This document shows, one piece after another, positions 1 through 4,406 of a stretch of DNA of 7,912 nt (position 1 is its first letter; every line of letters begins with the position of its first letter). The stretch comes from Bacillota bacterium. GTDB taxonomy: Bacteria > Bacillota_C > Negativicutes > JAEYSJ01. The translations under genes and the position numbers were made by a program. The notes beneath the pieces were generated by a model, which saw only the letters and a program-made list of their open reading frames with translations, was not told the origin of the DNA and did not search any database. Location of the stretch: the NCBI GenBank assembly GCA_023434855.1, contig JAEYSJ010000011.1, forward strand, positions 1-7,912. The letters are read 5' to 3'.

Positions 1-145
1 CTGTCATCGCCCACCAACTCGATGTGCGAGATGCGAAATGCGGGTATTCGATGAGAATATCGTAAAACAATTGCGATATAAACTAAAGTAATGAAGATAT
101 CATGTCTTATCGCATGACGCCGGTCGCAAAACGAAAGTACGAAAC

Positions 146-222
146 GGCCCTGTGGTGTAGCGGTCTAACATGCCGCCCTGTCACGGCGGAGATCGACGGT
201 TCAAATCCGTTCAGGGTCGCCA
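146..222 (+). tRNA. tRNA-Asp (anticodon GTC)
   Basis: A complete cloverleaf can be drawn. The 7-bp acceptor stem GGCCCTG pairs with CAGGGTC (one G-U). The anticodon stem CCGCC/GGCGG encloses loop CTGTCAC with GTC at 180-182. The T-arm is GACGG/CCGTT with loop TTCAAAT. The discriminator is G (219), followed by an encoded CCA at 220-222. G73 and anticodon GTC are both aspartate identity elements. No convincing promoter lies immediately upstream, so the gene may be the last member of a tRNA operon that begins outside the window. A terminator follows about 35 bases downstream. Confidence 0.97.
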
Positions 223-255
223 TTTATTCTCTAACGCGCTAGACTAGCAAATATA

Positions 256-305
256 AGAGATCTGTTGTTCCGGTTAATTTACCGGAGCAGCAGATCTTTC
301 TTATT
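256..305 (+). terminator. Terminator after tRNA-Asp
   Basis: A long hairpin has arms of about 17 bp: AGATCTGTTGTTCCGGT pairs with ACCGGAGCAGCAGATCT with two G-U wobbles, around the loop TAATTT. It is followed by a T-rich tail TTTCTTATTT. It ends the tRNA-Asp transcript and separates it from the phosphoribosyltransferase gene. Confidence 0.8.
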
Positions 306-315
306 TAACGTATAG

Positions 316-344
316 GATTTCCGGTGATTGCCCAGAATTATAAT
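316..344 (+). promoter_or_regulatory. Probable promoter of the phosphoribosyltransferase gene
   Basis: A perfect TATAAT -10 box lies at 339-344, about 50 bases upstream of the start codon and just past the preceding terminator. The -35 element at 17-bp spacing (GATTTC, 316-321) is poor, so only the -10 box is solid evidence. Confidence 0.4.
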
Positions 345-395
345 AGTAAAGCTCTTTAGAGATGGTAAGAAATACATAGCGAAGGGAGTGGTTGA

Positions 396-1025
396 ATGTT
401 TAAGAATCGTATAGACGCCGGGCGGGTTTTAGCTGAAAAGTTATTCCAGATGAAGCTGGTCCAGCCTTGCTTGTTGGCTGTACCGCGGGGCGGAGTAGTG
501 GTAGCTAAGCCTATAGCAGAGAAGCTTAATGCGAAAATAGGAGTACTGGTTACCCGAAAAGTCGGTCATCCCCTTAATCCGGAAGTGGCTATCGGCGCGG
601 TCATGCCTGACGGCGCTGTAGTATGGGACAGGGAGCAAGTCCGGGGCATTGGTATCACTCAGGAGTTATTCCAGCAGCTTGCTGAACGGGAATATGCAGA
701 GATAAAGCGTCGTATAGCGGAATATACCGGTTCCGGCCAACTGCCGGATGTAAAAGGTAAAACGGTAATTATTATTGATGACGGTATTGCAACAGGTTAT
801 ACAATCAGAGCGGCTGTCAACTGGCTGAAAACTCTTGATGCCGCCAGCATTATCATAGCCGTGCCGGTAGCACCGCCGGAAATAGTGCAAGAACTGTTGT
901 TAGAAGTTGACGAAGTCATTTGTCCGGTTCAACCTAAAAATTTTGCTGCAGTAGGCATGTTTTATGAAGATTTTTCTCAAACGACAGATGAAGAAGTAAT
1001 GAATATATTACAGCAGAATAGATAA
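396..1025 (+). CDS. Phosphoribosyltransferase-family protein (PRTase fold)
   Basis: This 209-residue cytosolic protein belongs to the type I phosphoribosyltransferase fold, whose members bind phosphoribosyl pyrophosphate and usually act in nucleotide salvage or regulation. The PRPP-binding loop is clear at residues 124-136 (VIIIDDGIATGYT). It is preceded by AVPRGG (28-33) and the family block RKVGHPLNPEVAIGAV (54-69), and followed by a typical end around FYEDFSQTTDEEV (189-201). This arrangement matches the generic stand-alone PRTase family often annotated as a putative phosphoribosyltransferase, rather than hypoxanthine or uracil enzymes, so the substrate cannot be named. ATG 396 is supported by the AAGGGAG site at 382-388. 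The gene appears monocistronic, lying between a terminator at 256-305 and another at 1031-1060. Confidence 0.9.
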   Translation: MFKNRIDAGRVLAEKLFQMKLVQPCLLAVPRGGVVVAKPIAEKLNAKIGVLVTRKVGHPLNPEVAIGAVMPDGAVVWDREQVRGIGITQELFQQLAEREYAEIKRRIAEYTGSGQLPDVKGKTVIIIDDGIATGYTIRAAVNWLKTLDAASIIIAVPVAPPEIVQELLLEVDEVICPVQPKNFAAVGMFYEDFSQTTDEEVMNILQQNR

Positions 1026-1030
1026 ACAAT

Positions 1031-1060
1031 AAGCCGTGCAGTTTCAAGCTGCACGGCTTT
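1031..1060 (+). terminator. Terminator after the phosphoribosyltransferase gene
   Basis: A perfect 11-bp stem (AAGCCGTGCAG, 1031-1041, with CTGCACGGCTT, 1049-1059) closes a 7-base loop. It starts six bases after the stop codon and ends in a short T run. Confidence 0.85.
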
Positions 1061-1121
1061 AACGAACCATCTTATCATCTTATCATTTCCGAACGCTGCT
1101 GTATATTAAACTATGACTATG

Positions 1122-1160
1122 TACAGCAAAATGTATATACTGGGAATTATTTTTGCTGTA
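1122..1160. repeat. Perfect 10-bp inverted repeat, unassigned
   Basis: TACAGCAAAA (1122-1131) is repeated as its exact reverse complement TTTTGCTGTA (1151-1160), with a 19-base spacer that itself contains GTATATAC. A third partial arm, GCTGTATAT, begins at 1096 and could pair with ATGTACAGC. No T-tract follows, so it is not a typical terminator. It lies downstream of the minus-strand micro-gene at 1197-1265 and upstream of nothing on the plus strand. It could be an RNA stem-loop or a dyad protein site. Confidence 0.4.
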
Positions 1161-1166
1161 TCAAAG

Positions 1167-1186
1167 ACCACCGGTAAACTGGTGGT
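1167..1186 (-). terminator. Weak hairpin after the 22-codon micro-gene
   Basis: Arms ACCACC and GGTGGT enclose an inner partly paired loop. The hairpin sits ten bases past the minus-strand stop at 1197. On the minus strand the tail is only CTTTG, and one inner pair is an A-C mismatch. On the plus strand the stem is 8 bp with a G-U pair and is followed by AATTTATTATT, but no plus-strand gene ends here. The terminator role is tentative. Confidence 0.3.
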
Positions 1187-1196
1187 AATTTATTAT

Positions 1197-1265
1197 TCAG
1201 TATCTAAAATCTAACAGTAATATTGCAAACACAAAAAAAGCGACGGTTATAAGTGTGCTTACCAT
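1197..1265 (-). CDS. Possible 22-residue hydrophobic membrane micropeptide
   Basis: The frame runs from ATG at 1265 to TGA at 1197-1199. It encodes 22 residues: MVSTLIT, then an uninterrupted hydrophobic stretch (VAFFVFAILLL, residues 8-18), then the polar end DFRY. That is the size and shape of a single transmembrane helix, as in accessory micropeptides such as KdpF or CydX, but no homologous partner gene is nearby and I do not assign it to any family. Support for translation comes from the site AGGCAGGTG eight to sixteen bases before the ATG and an extended -10 promoter TGCTATAAT at 1337-1345. An even better Shine-Dalgarno match (AAAGGAGGTAAC, 1301-1312) lies further upstream without a start codon behind it. 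Very short frames arise by chance, so confidence is limited. Confidence 0.42.
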   Translation of the reverse strand: MVSTLITVAFFVFAILLLDFRY

Positions 1266-1336
1266 AATTTACACCTGCCTTTATGTGATTGATTTTTCCG
1301 GTTACCTCCTTTACAGTGGTTTTTTAAGTTTTATAT

Positions 1337-1345
1337 ATTATAGCA
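1337..1345 (-). promoter_or_regulatory. Extended -10 promoter element reading toward 1265
   Basis: On the minus strand the sequence is TGCTATAAT, a perfect extended -10 box. No good -35 hexamer is present at 16-18 bp, which extended -10 promoters tolerate. Transcription would start near 1330, giving a leader of about 65 bases before the micro-gene at 1265. Confidence 0.45.
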
Positions 1346-1467
1346 GGAATATGTGACAGAAATATGATGATAGTGCCACTAGATAAATAATATATGCGCA
1401 TTCTGAATTATGCGCAGAACACAAATACCGGATGATGAAAACAGTTGCTTATTCCAGGATGTCCCGC

Positions 1468-1496
1468 TTGCGTTATCGAGTTATGTATGCTATAAT
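1468..1496 (+). promoter_or_regulatory. Promoter of tRNA-Gly
   Basis: TTGCGT (1468-1473) and TATAAT (1491-1496) are separated by exactly 17 bp, and TGC before the -10 makes it an extended -10 box. The predicted start near 1503 leaves a 35-40 base leader, which contains a small hairpin GGCATA/TATGCC (1512-1531) just before the mature tRNA. Confidence 0.7.
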
Positions 1497-1539
1497 CCCT
1501 AATGAGAGAAAGGCATAGGCTATGTTATGCCTTAATTAT

Positions 1540-1613
1540 GCGGGTGTAGCTCAATGGTAGAGCCCTAGCTTCCCAAGCTAGCCACGTGGGTTCGATTCCC
1601 ATCACCCGCTCCA
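1540..1613 (+). tRNA. tRNA-Gly (anticodon CCC)
   Basis: The acceptor stem GCGGGTG/CACCCGC is perfect. The D-arm is AGCTCAATGGTAGAGC. The anticodon stem CTAGC/GCTAG encloses TTCCCAA with anticodon CCC at 1572-1574, which reads GGG codons. The T-arm is GTGGG/CCCAT with loop TTCGATT. The discriminator U (1610), typical of bacterial glycine tRNAs, is followed by encoded CCA (1611-1613). It is transcribed alone, from its own promoter to the terminator at 1641-1680. Confidence 0.97.
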
Positions 1614-1640
1614 AAATAGCCTTATTAATGCGTGAATTTT

Positions 1641-1680
1641 AAGACTAGATAGATCATTTGATTTATCTAGTCTTTTATTT
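1641..1680 (+). terminator. Terminator after tRNA-Gly
   Basis: AAGACTAGATA pairs with the downstream TATCTAGTCTT, giving a stem of at least 11 bp that continues past one mismatch, followed by TTTATTT. It lies 27 bases beyond the CCA end of the tRNA. Confidence 0.8.
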
Positions 1681-1803
1681 GCAGGAATATAAGACTACTC
1701 TCAACCCGTAGTTTAATTGAATATCAATTGGATAAATCAACTTCTCCCATATATTAGCATATGATAGCTTGAATTTCAAATAGCGTATCGGGTAGTATTT
1801 CTA

Positions 1804-1839
1804 AGAAAAAAGCCTCTAATGTACAAAAGCACAAAGAGG
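1804..1839 (-). terminator. Terminator after the 47-residue minus-strand gene
   Basis: Read on the minus strand, CCTCT (1839-1835) pairs with AGAGG (1817-1813). The stem continues past a 1x2 internal loop with five further pairs to a TTTT loop, and the hairpin is followed by CTTTTTTC. It lies 70 bases beyond the stop codon at 1909. The rest of 1614-1908 holds no convincing gene. Confidence 0.55.
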
Positions 1840-1908
1840 TAAAGATGAAAGAAATTATTTAGCTATAAAGTAAAGGATATATTGCTATTACCTCAAATTC
1901 CCAAACCG

Positions 1909-2052
1909 CTAAGTTGTTTTTTTGTCTAAAAACTTGCCCCAGAGCATTTCTAATCTTTGTAATAATAACTCTTTTTCTATGGGTTCAATGTCGCTATTTT
2001 GGATCTTCTGAGACAGATGATTAACTATTTTCCGAAACTCTTCTTCAGTCAA
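1909..2052 (-). CDS. Small helical hypothetical protein, 47 residues (TTG start)
   Basis: The frame begins with TTG at 2052, preceded by the strong site GGAGGTGA six bases upstream, and ends with TAG at 1909-1911. The product is charged and almost free of helix breakers: MTEEEFRKIVNHLSQKIQ, then a short turn (NSDIEP, 19-24), then IEKELLLQRLEMLWGKFL with a basic end KKTT. This suggests two amphipathic helices forming a hairpin. The outline recalls small Spo0E-type or other two-helix regulators, but the Spo0E signature SQELD is absent (only LSQKI is present), so no family is assigned. A terminator-like hairpin at 1804-1839 and a TATAAT at 2108-2113 bracket it as a separate transcription unit. 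The combination of a strong ribosome site and low-complexity-free coding content argues that it is real. Confidence 0.62.
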   Translation of the reverse strand: MTEEEFRKIVNHLSQKIQNSDIEPIEKELLLQRLEMLWGKFLDKKTT

Positions 2053-2107
2053 TTTAATCACCTCCACTTTTGCCTTACCCTTATATATATAGAAGCTAAT
2101 GGAGTAG

Positions 2108-2113
2108 ATTATA
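2108..2113 (-). promoter_or_regulatory. Candidate -10 box for the 47-residue gene
   Basis: The minus strand reads TATAAT here, about 55 bases before the TTG start at 2052. The hexamer at the -35 position (AGGGAT) is not a good match. A short dyad TGTATT-CTA-AATACA (2151-2165) lies upstream of it and could be an operator or activator site. Confidence 0.3.
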
Positions 2114-2150
2114 CATCATCAGAAGGATAAATCCCTGCAAGTACCCGGAA

Positions 2151-2165
2151 TGTATTCTAAATACA
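2151..2165. repeat. Short 6-bp dyad upstream of a minus-strand promoter
   Basis: TGTATT and AATACA are exact reverse complements around CTA. The dyad sits about 40 bp upstream of the candidate -10 box at 2108-2113, where an activator might bind. No specific regulator can be named from this sequence. Confidence 0.25.
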
Positions 2166-2221
2166 ACCTCTGAAAATTAGGAATAGGGAAGATTTACATT
2201 TTCATTACCTGTTGACAAAGA

Positions 2222-2259
2222 AATCAGGCCTTCCGGAAAAAGCTCCTAAAGGCCTGATT
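2222..2259 (-). terminator. Hairpin, probable terminator of the 52-residue gene
   Basis: AATCAGGCCTT (2222-2232) and AAGGCCTGATT (2249-2259) form a perfect 11-bp stem with a 16-base loop. On the minus strand it lies about 50 bases past the stop at 2310 and is followed by TCTTTG, a weak U-tract. On the plus strand it is followed by GTTGCTTTC. Orientation is inferred from the neighbouring gene. Confidence 0.5.
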
Positions 2260-2282
2260 GTTGCTTTCTGCGCAATATAATA

Positions 2283-2300
2283 ACGGTTACAAACGGTTAC
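2283..2300. repeat. Two direct copies of ACGGTTAC at 10-bp period
   Basis: ACGGTTAC occurs at 2283-2290 and again at 2293-2300, one helical turn apart, directly downstream of the 52-residue minus-strand gene. The spacing resembles tandem half-sites of a dimeric DNA-binding protein, but two copies may be chance. Confidence 0.3.
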
Positions 2301-2309
2301 GATACAATT

Positions 2310-2468
2310 TTAATGTGGCAGCCAAGGGTCATCTCCCGCATCCAGCGGGCCGGCTTCTCTAACAGGTGGCATATTTGCAGCAGCATAAAAGTCTTCAAGA
2401 TCAAAGATGCTGATCAGCATTGGAGCATCAGGTACACTGGAAAAGAGGCCGTTAACAAGTCTTTTCAT
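2310..2468 (-). CDS. Small hypothetical protein, 52 residues, acidic Pro-rich tail
   Basis: ATG at 2468 lies six bases after a perfect AGGAGG site (2474-2479), and the frame ends with TAA at 2310-2312. The 52-residue product starts MKRLVNGLF, has a hydrophobic middle (PMLISIFDLEDFY, 16-28), and ends with an acidic, proline-containing tail (VREAGPLDAGDDPWLPH, 36-52). No transmembrane helix, cysteine or recognised domain is visible. Upstream, at 2512-2540, the minus strand has a close match to a sigma-E promoter, so expression in the sporulating mother cell is possible. A hairpin at 2222-2259 follows. The plus-strand frame over this interval lacks a ribosome site and is a shadow. I do not recognise the family. 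Confidence 0.68.
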   Translation of the reverse strand: MKRLVNGLFSSVPDAPMLISIFDLEDFYAAANMPPVREAGPLDAGDDPWLPH

Positions 2469-2511
2469 AGCATACCTCCTCTTATTTATTTAATGCAGAA
2501 CAAAGAATACC

Positions 2512-2540
2512 ACAATATGTAGTATATGCAGCAAATATGT
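2512..2540 (-). promoter_or_regulatory. Candidate sigma-E-type sporulation promoter
   Basis: On the minus strand ACATATT (2540-2534), a 14-bp spacer, and CATATTGT (2519-2512) fit the known mother-cell sigma-E pattern (ATATT-like -35, 13-15 bp, CATAnnnT -10). The start point would be near 2505, about 37 bases before the ATG at 2468. The region is AT-rich, so the match could be fortuitous. A sigma-A reading (TTTACA, 18 bp, CATATT) is also possible. Confidence 0.4.
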
Positions 2541-2564
2541 AAATATGCATGATCTATAATATTT

Positions 2565-2600
2565 ATAAAAAAGACAGGGCGATTATTCCGTCCTGTCTTT
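2565..2600 (-). terminator. Terminator of the 40-residue gene
   Basis: On the minus strand AAAGACAGG (2600-2592) pairs with CCTGTCTTT (2578-2570), and the run of T continues through 2567. The loop contains the gene's own stop codon (2583-2585), so the terminator overlaps the end of the coding region. Confidence 0.8.
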
Positions 2601-2705
2601 AACAACTTGTTCAAGGGTCTTTATATATTCTTTTTCGTGTTGATTACGTTTTTCCTTTAAGGCGGCAGCATCCCGAATATTTATAATCTTGCTTTTATCG
2701 GACAA
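2583..2705 (-). CDS. Small charged, coiled-coil-like hypothetical protein, 40 residues (TTG start)
   Basis: TTG at 2705 follows the strong site GGAGGTGA by about nine bases, and the frame ends with TAA at 2583-2585. An ATG inside the ribosome site region runs into a stop after five codons, so TTG is the only sensible start. The product (MSDKSKIINIRDAAALKEKR at its start, then NQHEKEYIKTLEQVVKDRTE) is highly charged and predicted by eye to be one long amphipathic helix from about residue 11 on. No domain is recognised. It is closely followed by a strong terminator. The gene at 2781-2906 lies 75 bases upstream on the same strand, and the two may share a transcript. Confidence 0.66.
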   Translation of the reverse strand: MSDKSKIINIRDAAALKEKRNQHEKEYIKTLEQVVKDRTE

Positions 2706-2734
2706 GCTTCATCACCTCCTGCAACTAGTGTTCC

Positions 2735-2761
2735 CTGGTTTGTTCTGATAATGCGAACCAG
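2735..2761 (-). other. Intergenic inverted repeat between two small genes
   Basis: CTGGTT (2735-2740) and AACCAG (2756-2761) can pair around a 15-base loop, in the gap between the 41- and 40-residue genes. There is no U-tract, so it may be a transcript-processing or stability hairpin rather than a terminator. Confidence 0.3.
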
Positions 2762-2780
2762 ATGGTTTTTAAGCAAGGTA

Positions 2781-2906
2781 TTATTTAACCATTTTATCAA
2801 AGGGAAGAGAAACGGGAGTATCGCTTTCTATCTTTAATTTTTCCGGTACGGGATCTGAAGGCGGGCATATTTGCGGGTGTGAGCAGTTTTTCGGTTTTTG
2901 TTCCAT
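2781..2906 (-). CDS. Small CxHxxxC hypothetical protein, 41 residues
   Basis: ATG at 2906 follows the ribosome site GAGGTG by about eight bases, and the frame ends with TAA at 2781-2783. The 41-residue product is Pro- and Lys-rich. It contains CSHPQIC at residues 8-14, giving two cysteines and a histidine in a C-x-H-x3-C arrangement that could bind a metal, followed by PPSDPVPEKLKIESDTP and a short hydrophobic end. It appears soluble and largely unstructured outside the cysteine loop. No family is recognised. It is the first gene of a possible two-gene unit with 2583-2705. The upstream gap (2907-3148) is AT-rich and carries the promoter of the divergently transcribed DUF445 pair. Confidence 0.62.
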   Translation of the reverse strand: MEQKPKNCSHPQICPPSDPVPEKLKIESDTPVSLPFDKMVK

Positions 2907-3065
2907 AGAGTAGCACCTCGCTTTATTTTACTCAGAATTTATAACTTTTCGGGCGACAGCTTCACTGTTTGAAAACGGAACGTTTTTTTATATAATAATT
3001 TATAATTCCCGGATGATAATTTAATAAACCTGTTTTTATGGGAAAGCTGCCTAAGCTAAATAATG

Positions 3066-3094
3066 TTGATTAAATCTATATTCAGTCGTAAAAT
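3066..3094 (+). promoter_or_regulatory. Promoter of the DUF445 gene pair
   Basis: TTGATT (3066-3071), a 17-bp spacer and TAAAAT (3089-3094) form a good sigma-A promoter. Transcription would begin near 3101, about 48 bases before the GTG start. Confidence 0.55.
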
Positions 3095-3148
3095 TATAAC
3101 TGGCTGTTAAACAAAATTTTAAACTGCGTTATAAAGAAGGGATGAGTT

Positions 3149-4402
3149 GTGAAGACTGTCAAATATTCAGCAACACTAATGCTTGCTGCGGTTACTGCAG
3201 GCTATTTTATCAGCTACCCATATAGCTCGTCCTTTAGCGGCGGGCTGATTAACAGCAGTTGCTGGGCAGCGATGGTCGGTGGGCTGGCCGACTGGTTTGC
3301 AGTGACGGCGCTGTTTCGTAAACCGCTGGGCATATCTTTTCGTACGGCAATTATTCCCCGCAACCGGGAGAGGATACTTAAGGATCTTGTCTGTTTAGTG
3401 GAACAGGACCTTCTTACCGGAGAAAATATTATTAAAACTCTTGCTAATTATAATCTTGCTGATCTAGTAATAAGTTATCTGGAAAAGGAGCAGGTCAGGC
3501 GGGGAATAAAAGAACTTTCCCACCGTCTTATGCAGGACATGCTGGCAAAAGTGGATACGAACGATATGGGCCGGTTTATTGAAGGACTGATTAAGGAAAA
3601 TGCTGCGCAGATAAAAGTTTCACCGGTTTTGATTCAAGCTTTGGGATGGACGCTGAAAAACGGCTATGATGAAAAAATAATTACTTTTCTTCTCGGGGAA
3701 CTAAGTGATATTGTCAGCAGCCGGCAGATGAGAACAGCGTTAATCATGTTATTTGAGAATGTTACGCAGGCCTATGAAAAAGATATGGCCGGTCGTACCT
3801 TTGTCAACCTACTGCTTGATATTTCGCCGGACAAGCTGGCGGATTACGCTCAGCAGGAATTGGTTTCATTACTGAAAAAGCTGTGGAATCCGGATCAGGC
3901 TGTCAGATTAAAACTGAAAGCATGGCTTGAAGGTTTGGTGATTCAGTTTAATGCCGATAGTAAGCTGCAAAACAAGGTCGAACAATGGAAAAACTCCGCG
4001 ATTGCCAGCAGACTAAATATCCAGGCGCAAATTTCCTGTTACATTACTTATTTACGGGAAGCAGCTGCCACCCATGGGGGTGAAAATGCAAATTGGCTTA
4101 ATCATATGGATAGTCTGATTGACAAGCTTATTGCCGGGTTTAAAGATAGTTATGGACAGCAGGCCATAGTTGACTCCTGGCTTAAATCCAGGCTGGAGGC
4201 GGCCTTGGATCAATATCACGGCTATGTTGCCTTAATTGTAAAAGAACGGCTGAATGAGTTTACCGATAAATTGCTGGTTGAATTTATTGAGTCAAAAGTA
4301 GGCAATGACTTACAGTTCATTCGCATTAACGGAGCAATAATCGGCGGTTTGGCGGGTACTGCCATTTACCTGCTTTCATACCTGGCGGAAAGGTTGTGGT
4401 AA
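3149..4402 (+). CDS. DUF445 family membrane-anchored protein (first of tandem pair)
   Basis: This 417-residue protein of the DUF445 family (the group of E. coli YjiN and Bacillus YheB) has an uncertain function, usually described as a membrane protein. Two hydrophobic segments lie at the N terminus (about 7-24 and 33-55). The second contains the family signature GGLADWFAVTALFRKPLG (44-61), followed by TAIIPRNRERI (66-76). A long helical, mostly charged middle region follows, then a C-terminal block IRINGAIIGGLAG (391-403) that begins the last membrane helix. Start GTG 3149 is preceded by AGAAGGGA (3134-3141). The stop lies 4 bases before the start of a paralogous gene, so the two are very probably co-transcribed and translationally coupled. 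The products may form a hetero-oligomer, which is inference. Confidence 0.92.
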   Translation: MKTVKYSATLMLAAVTAGYFISYPYSSSFSGGLINSSCWAAMVGGLADWFAVTALFRKPLGISFRTAIIPRNRERILKDLVCLVEQDLLTGENIIKTLANYNLADLVISYLEKEQVRRGIKELSHRLMQDMLAKVDTNDMGRFIEGLIKENAAQIKVSPVLIQALGWTLKNGYDEKIITFLLGELSDIVSSRQMRTALIMLFENVTQAYEKDMAGRTFVNLLLDISPDKLADYAQQELVSLLKKLWNPDQAVRLKLKAWLEGLVIQFNADSKLQNKVEQWKNSAIASRLNIQAQISCYITYLREAAATHGGENANWLNHMDSLIDKLIAGFKDSYGQQAIVDSWLKSRLEAALDQYHGYVALIVKERLNEFTDKLLVEFIESKVGNDLQFIRINGAIIGGLAGTAIYLLSYLAERLW

Positions 4403-4406
4403 TAAG

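Noticed and set aside
1..145. Possible end of a coding region or a repeat at the left edge (ATGCGA-type short repeats, TGCGATA/TATCGCA dyad)
   Set aside because: The open frame from base 1 stops at 54 with no recognisable protein. The short repeats are imperfect, and nothing can be called.
1396..1415. GCGCAT/ATGCGC hairpin
   Set aside because: It has a 6-bp stem without a U-tract on either strand or a neighbouring gene end, so no function is supported.
146..1613. tRNA genes as attachment sites of an integrated element
   Set aside because: There is no integrase, no repeated tRNA 3' end and no phage or plasmid gene in the window.
1672..1750. Minus-strand TTG frame of about 21 codons
   Set aside because: The GGGAG site is only three bases from the start, and the frame ends inside the tRNA-Gly terminator. 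It is probably chance.
1854..1871. Plus-strand ATG behind GAGGT encoding only five residues
   Set aside because: It is too short to support as a gene, and its ribosome site is part of the minus-strand terminator hairpin.
2313..2522. A 69-codon plus-strand open frame
   Set aside because: It lacks a ribosome site. The opposite strand over the same bases has a 52-codon frame with a perfect AGGAGG, and the plus-strand product is low-confidence in composition.
2970..2990. AAAACG-GAA-CGTTTT followed by T-run, terminator-like on the plus strand
   Set aside because: No plus-strand gene precedes it and the stem is only 6 bp. It is more likely part of the AT-rich divergent promoter region.
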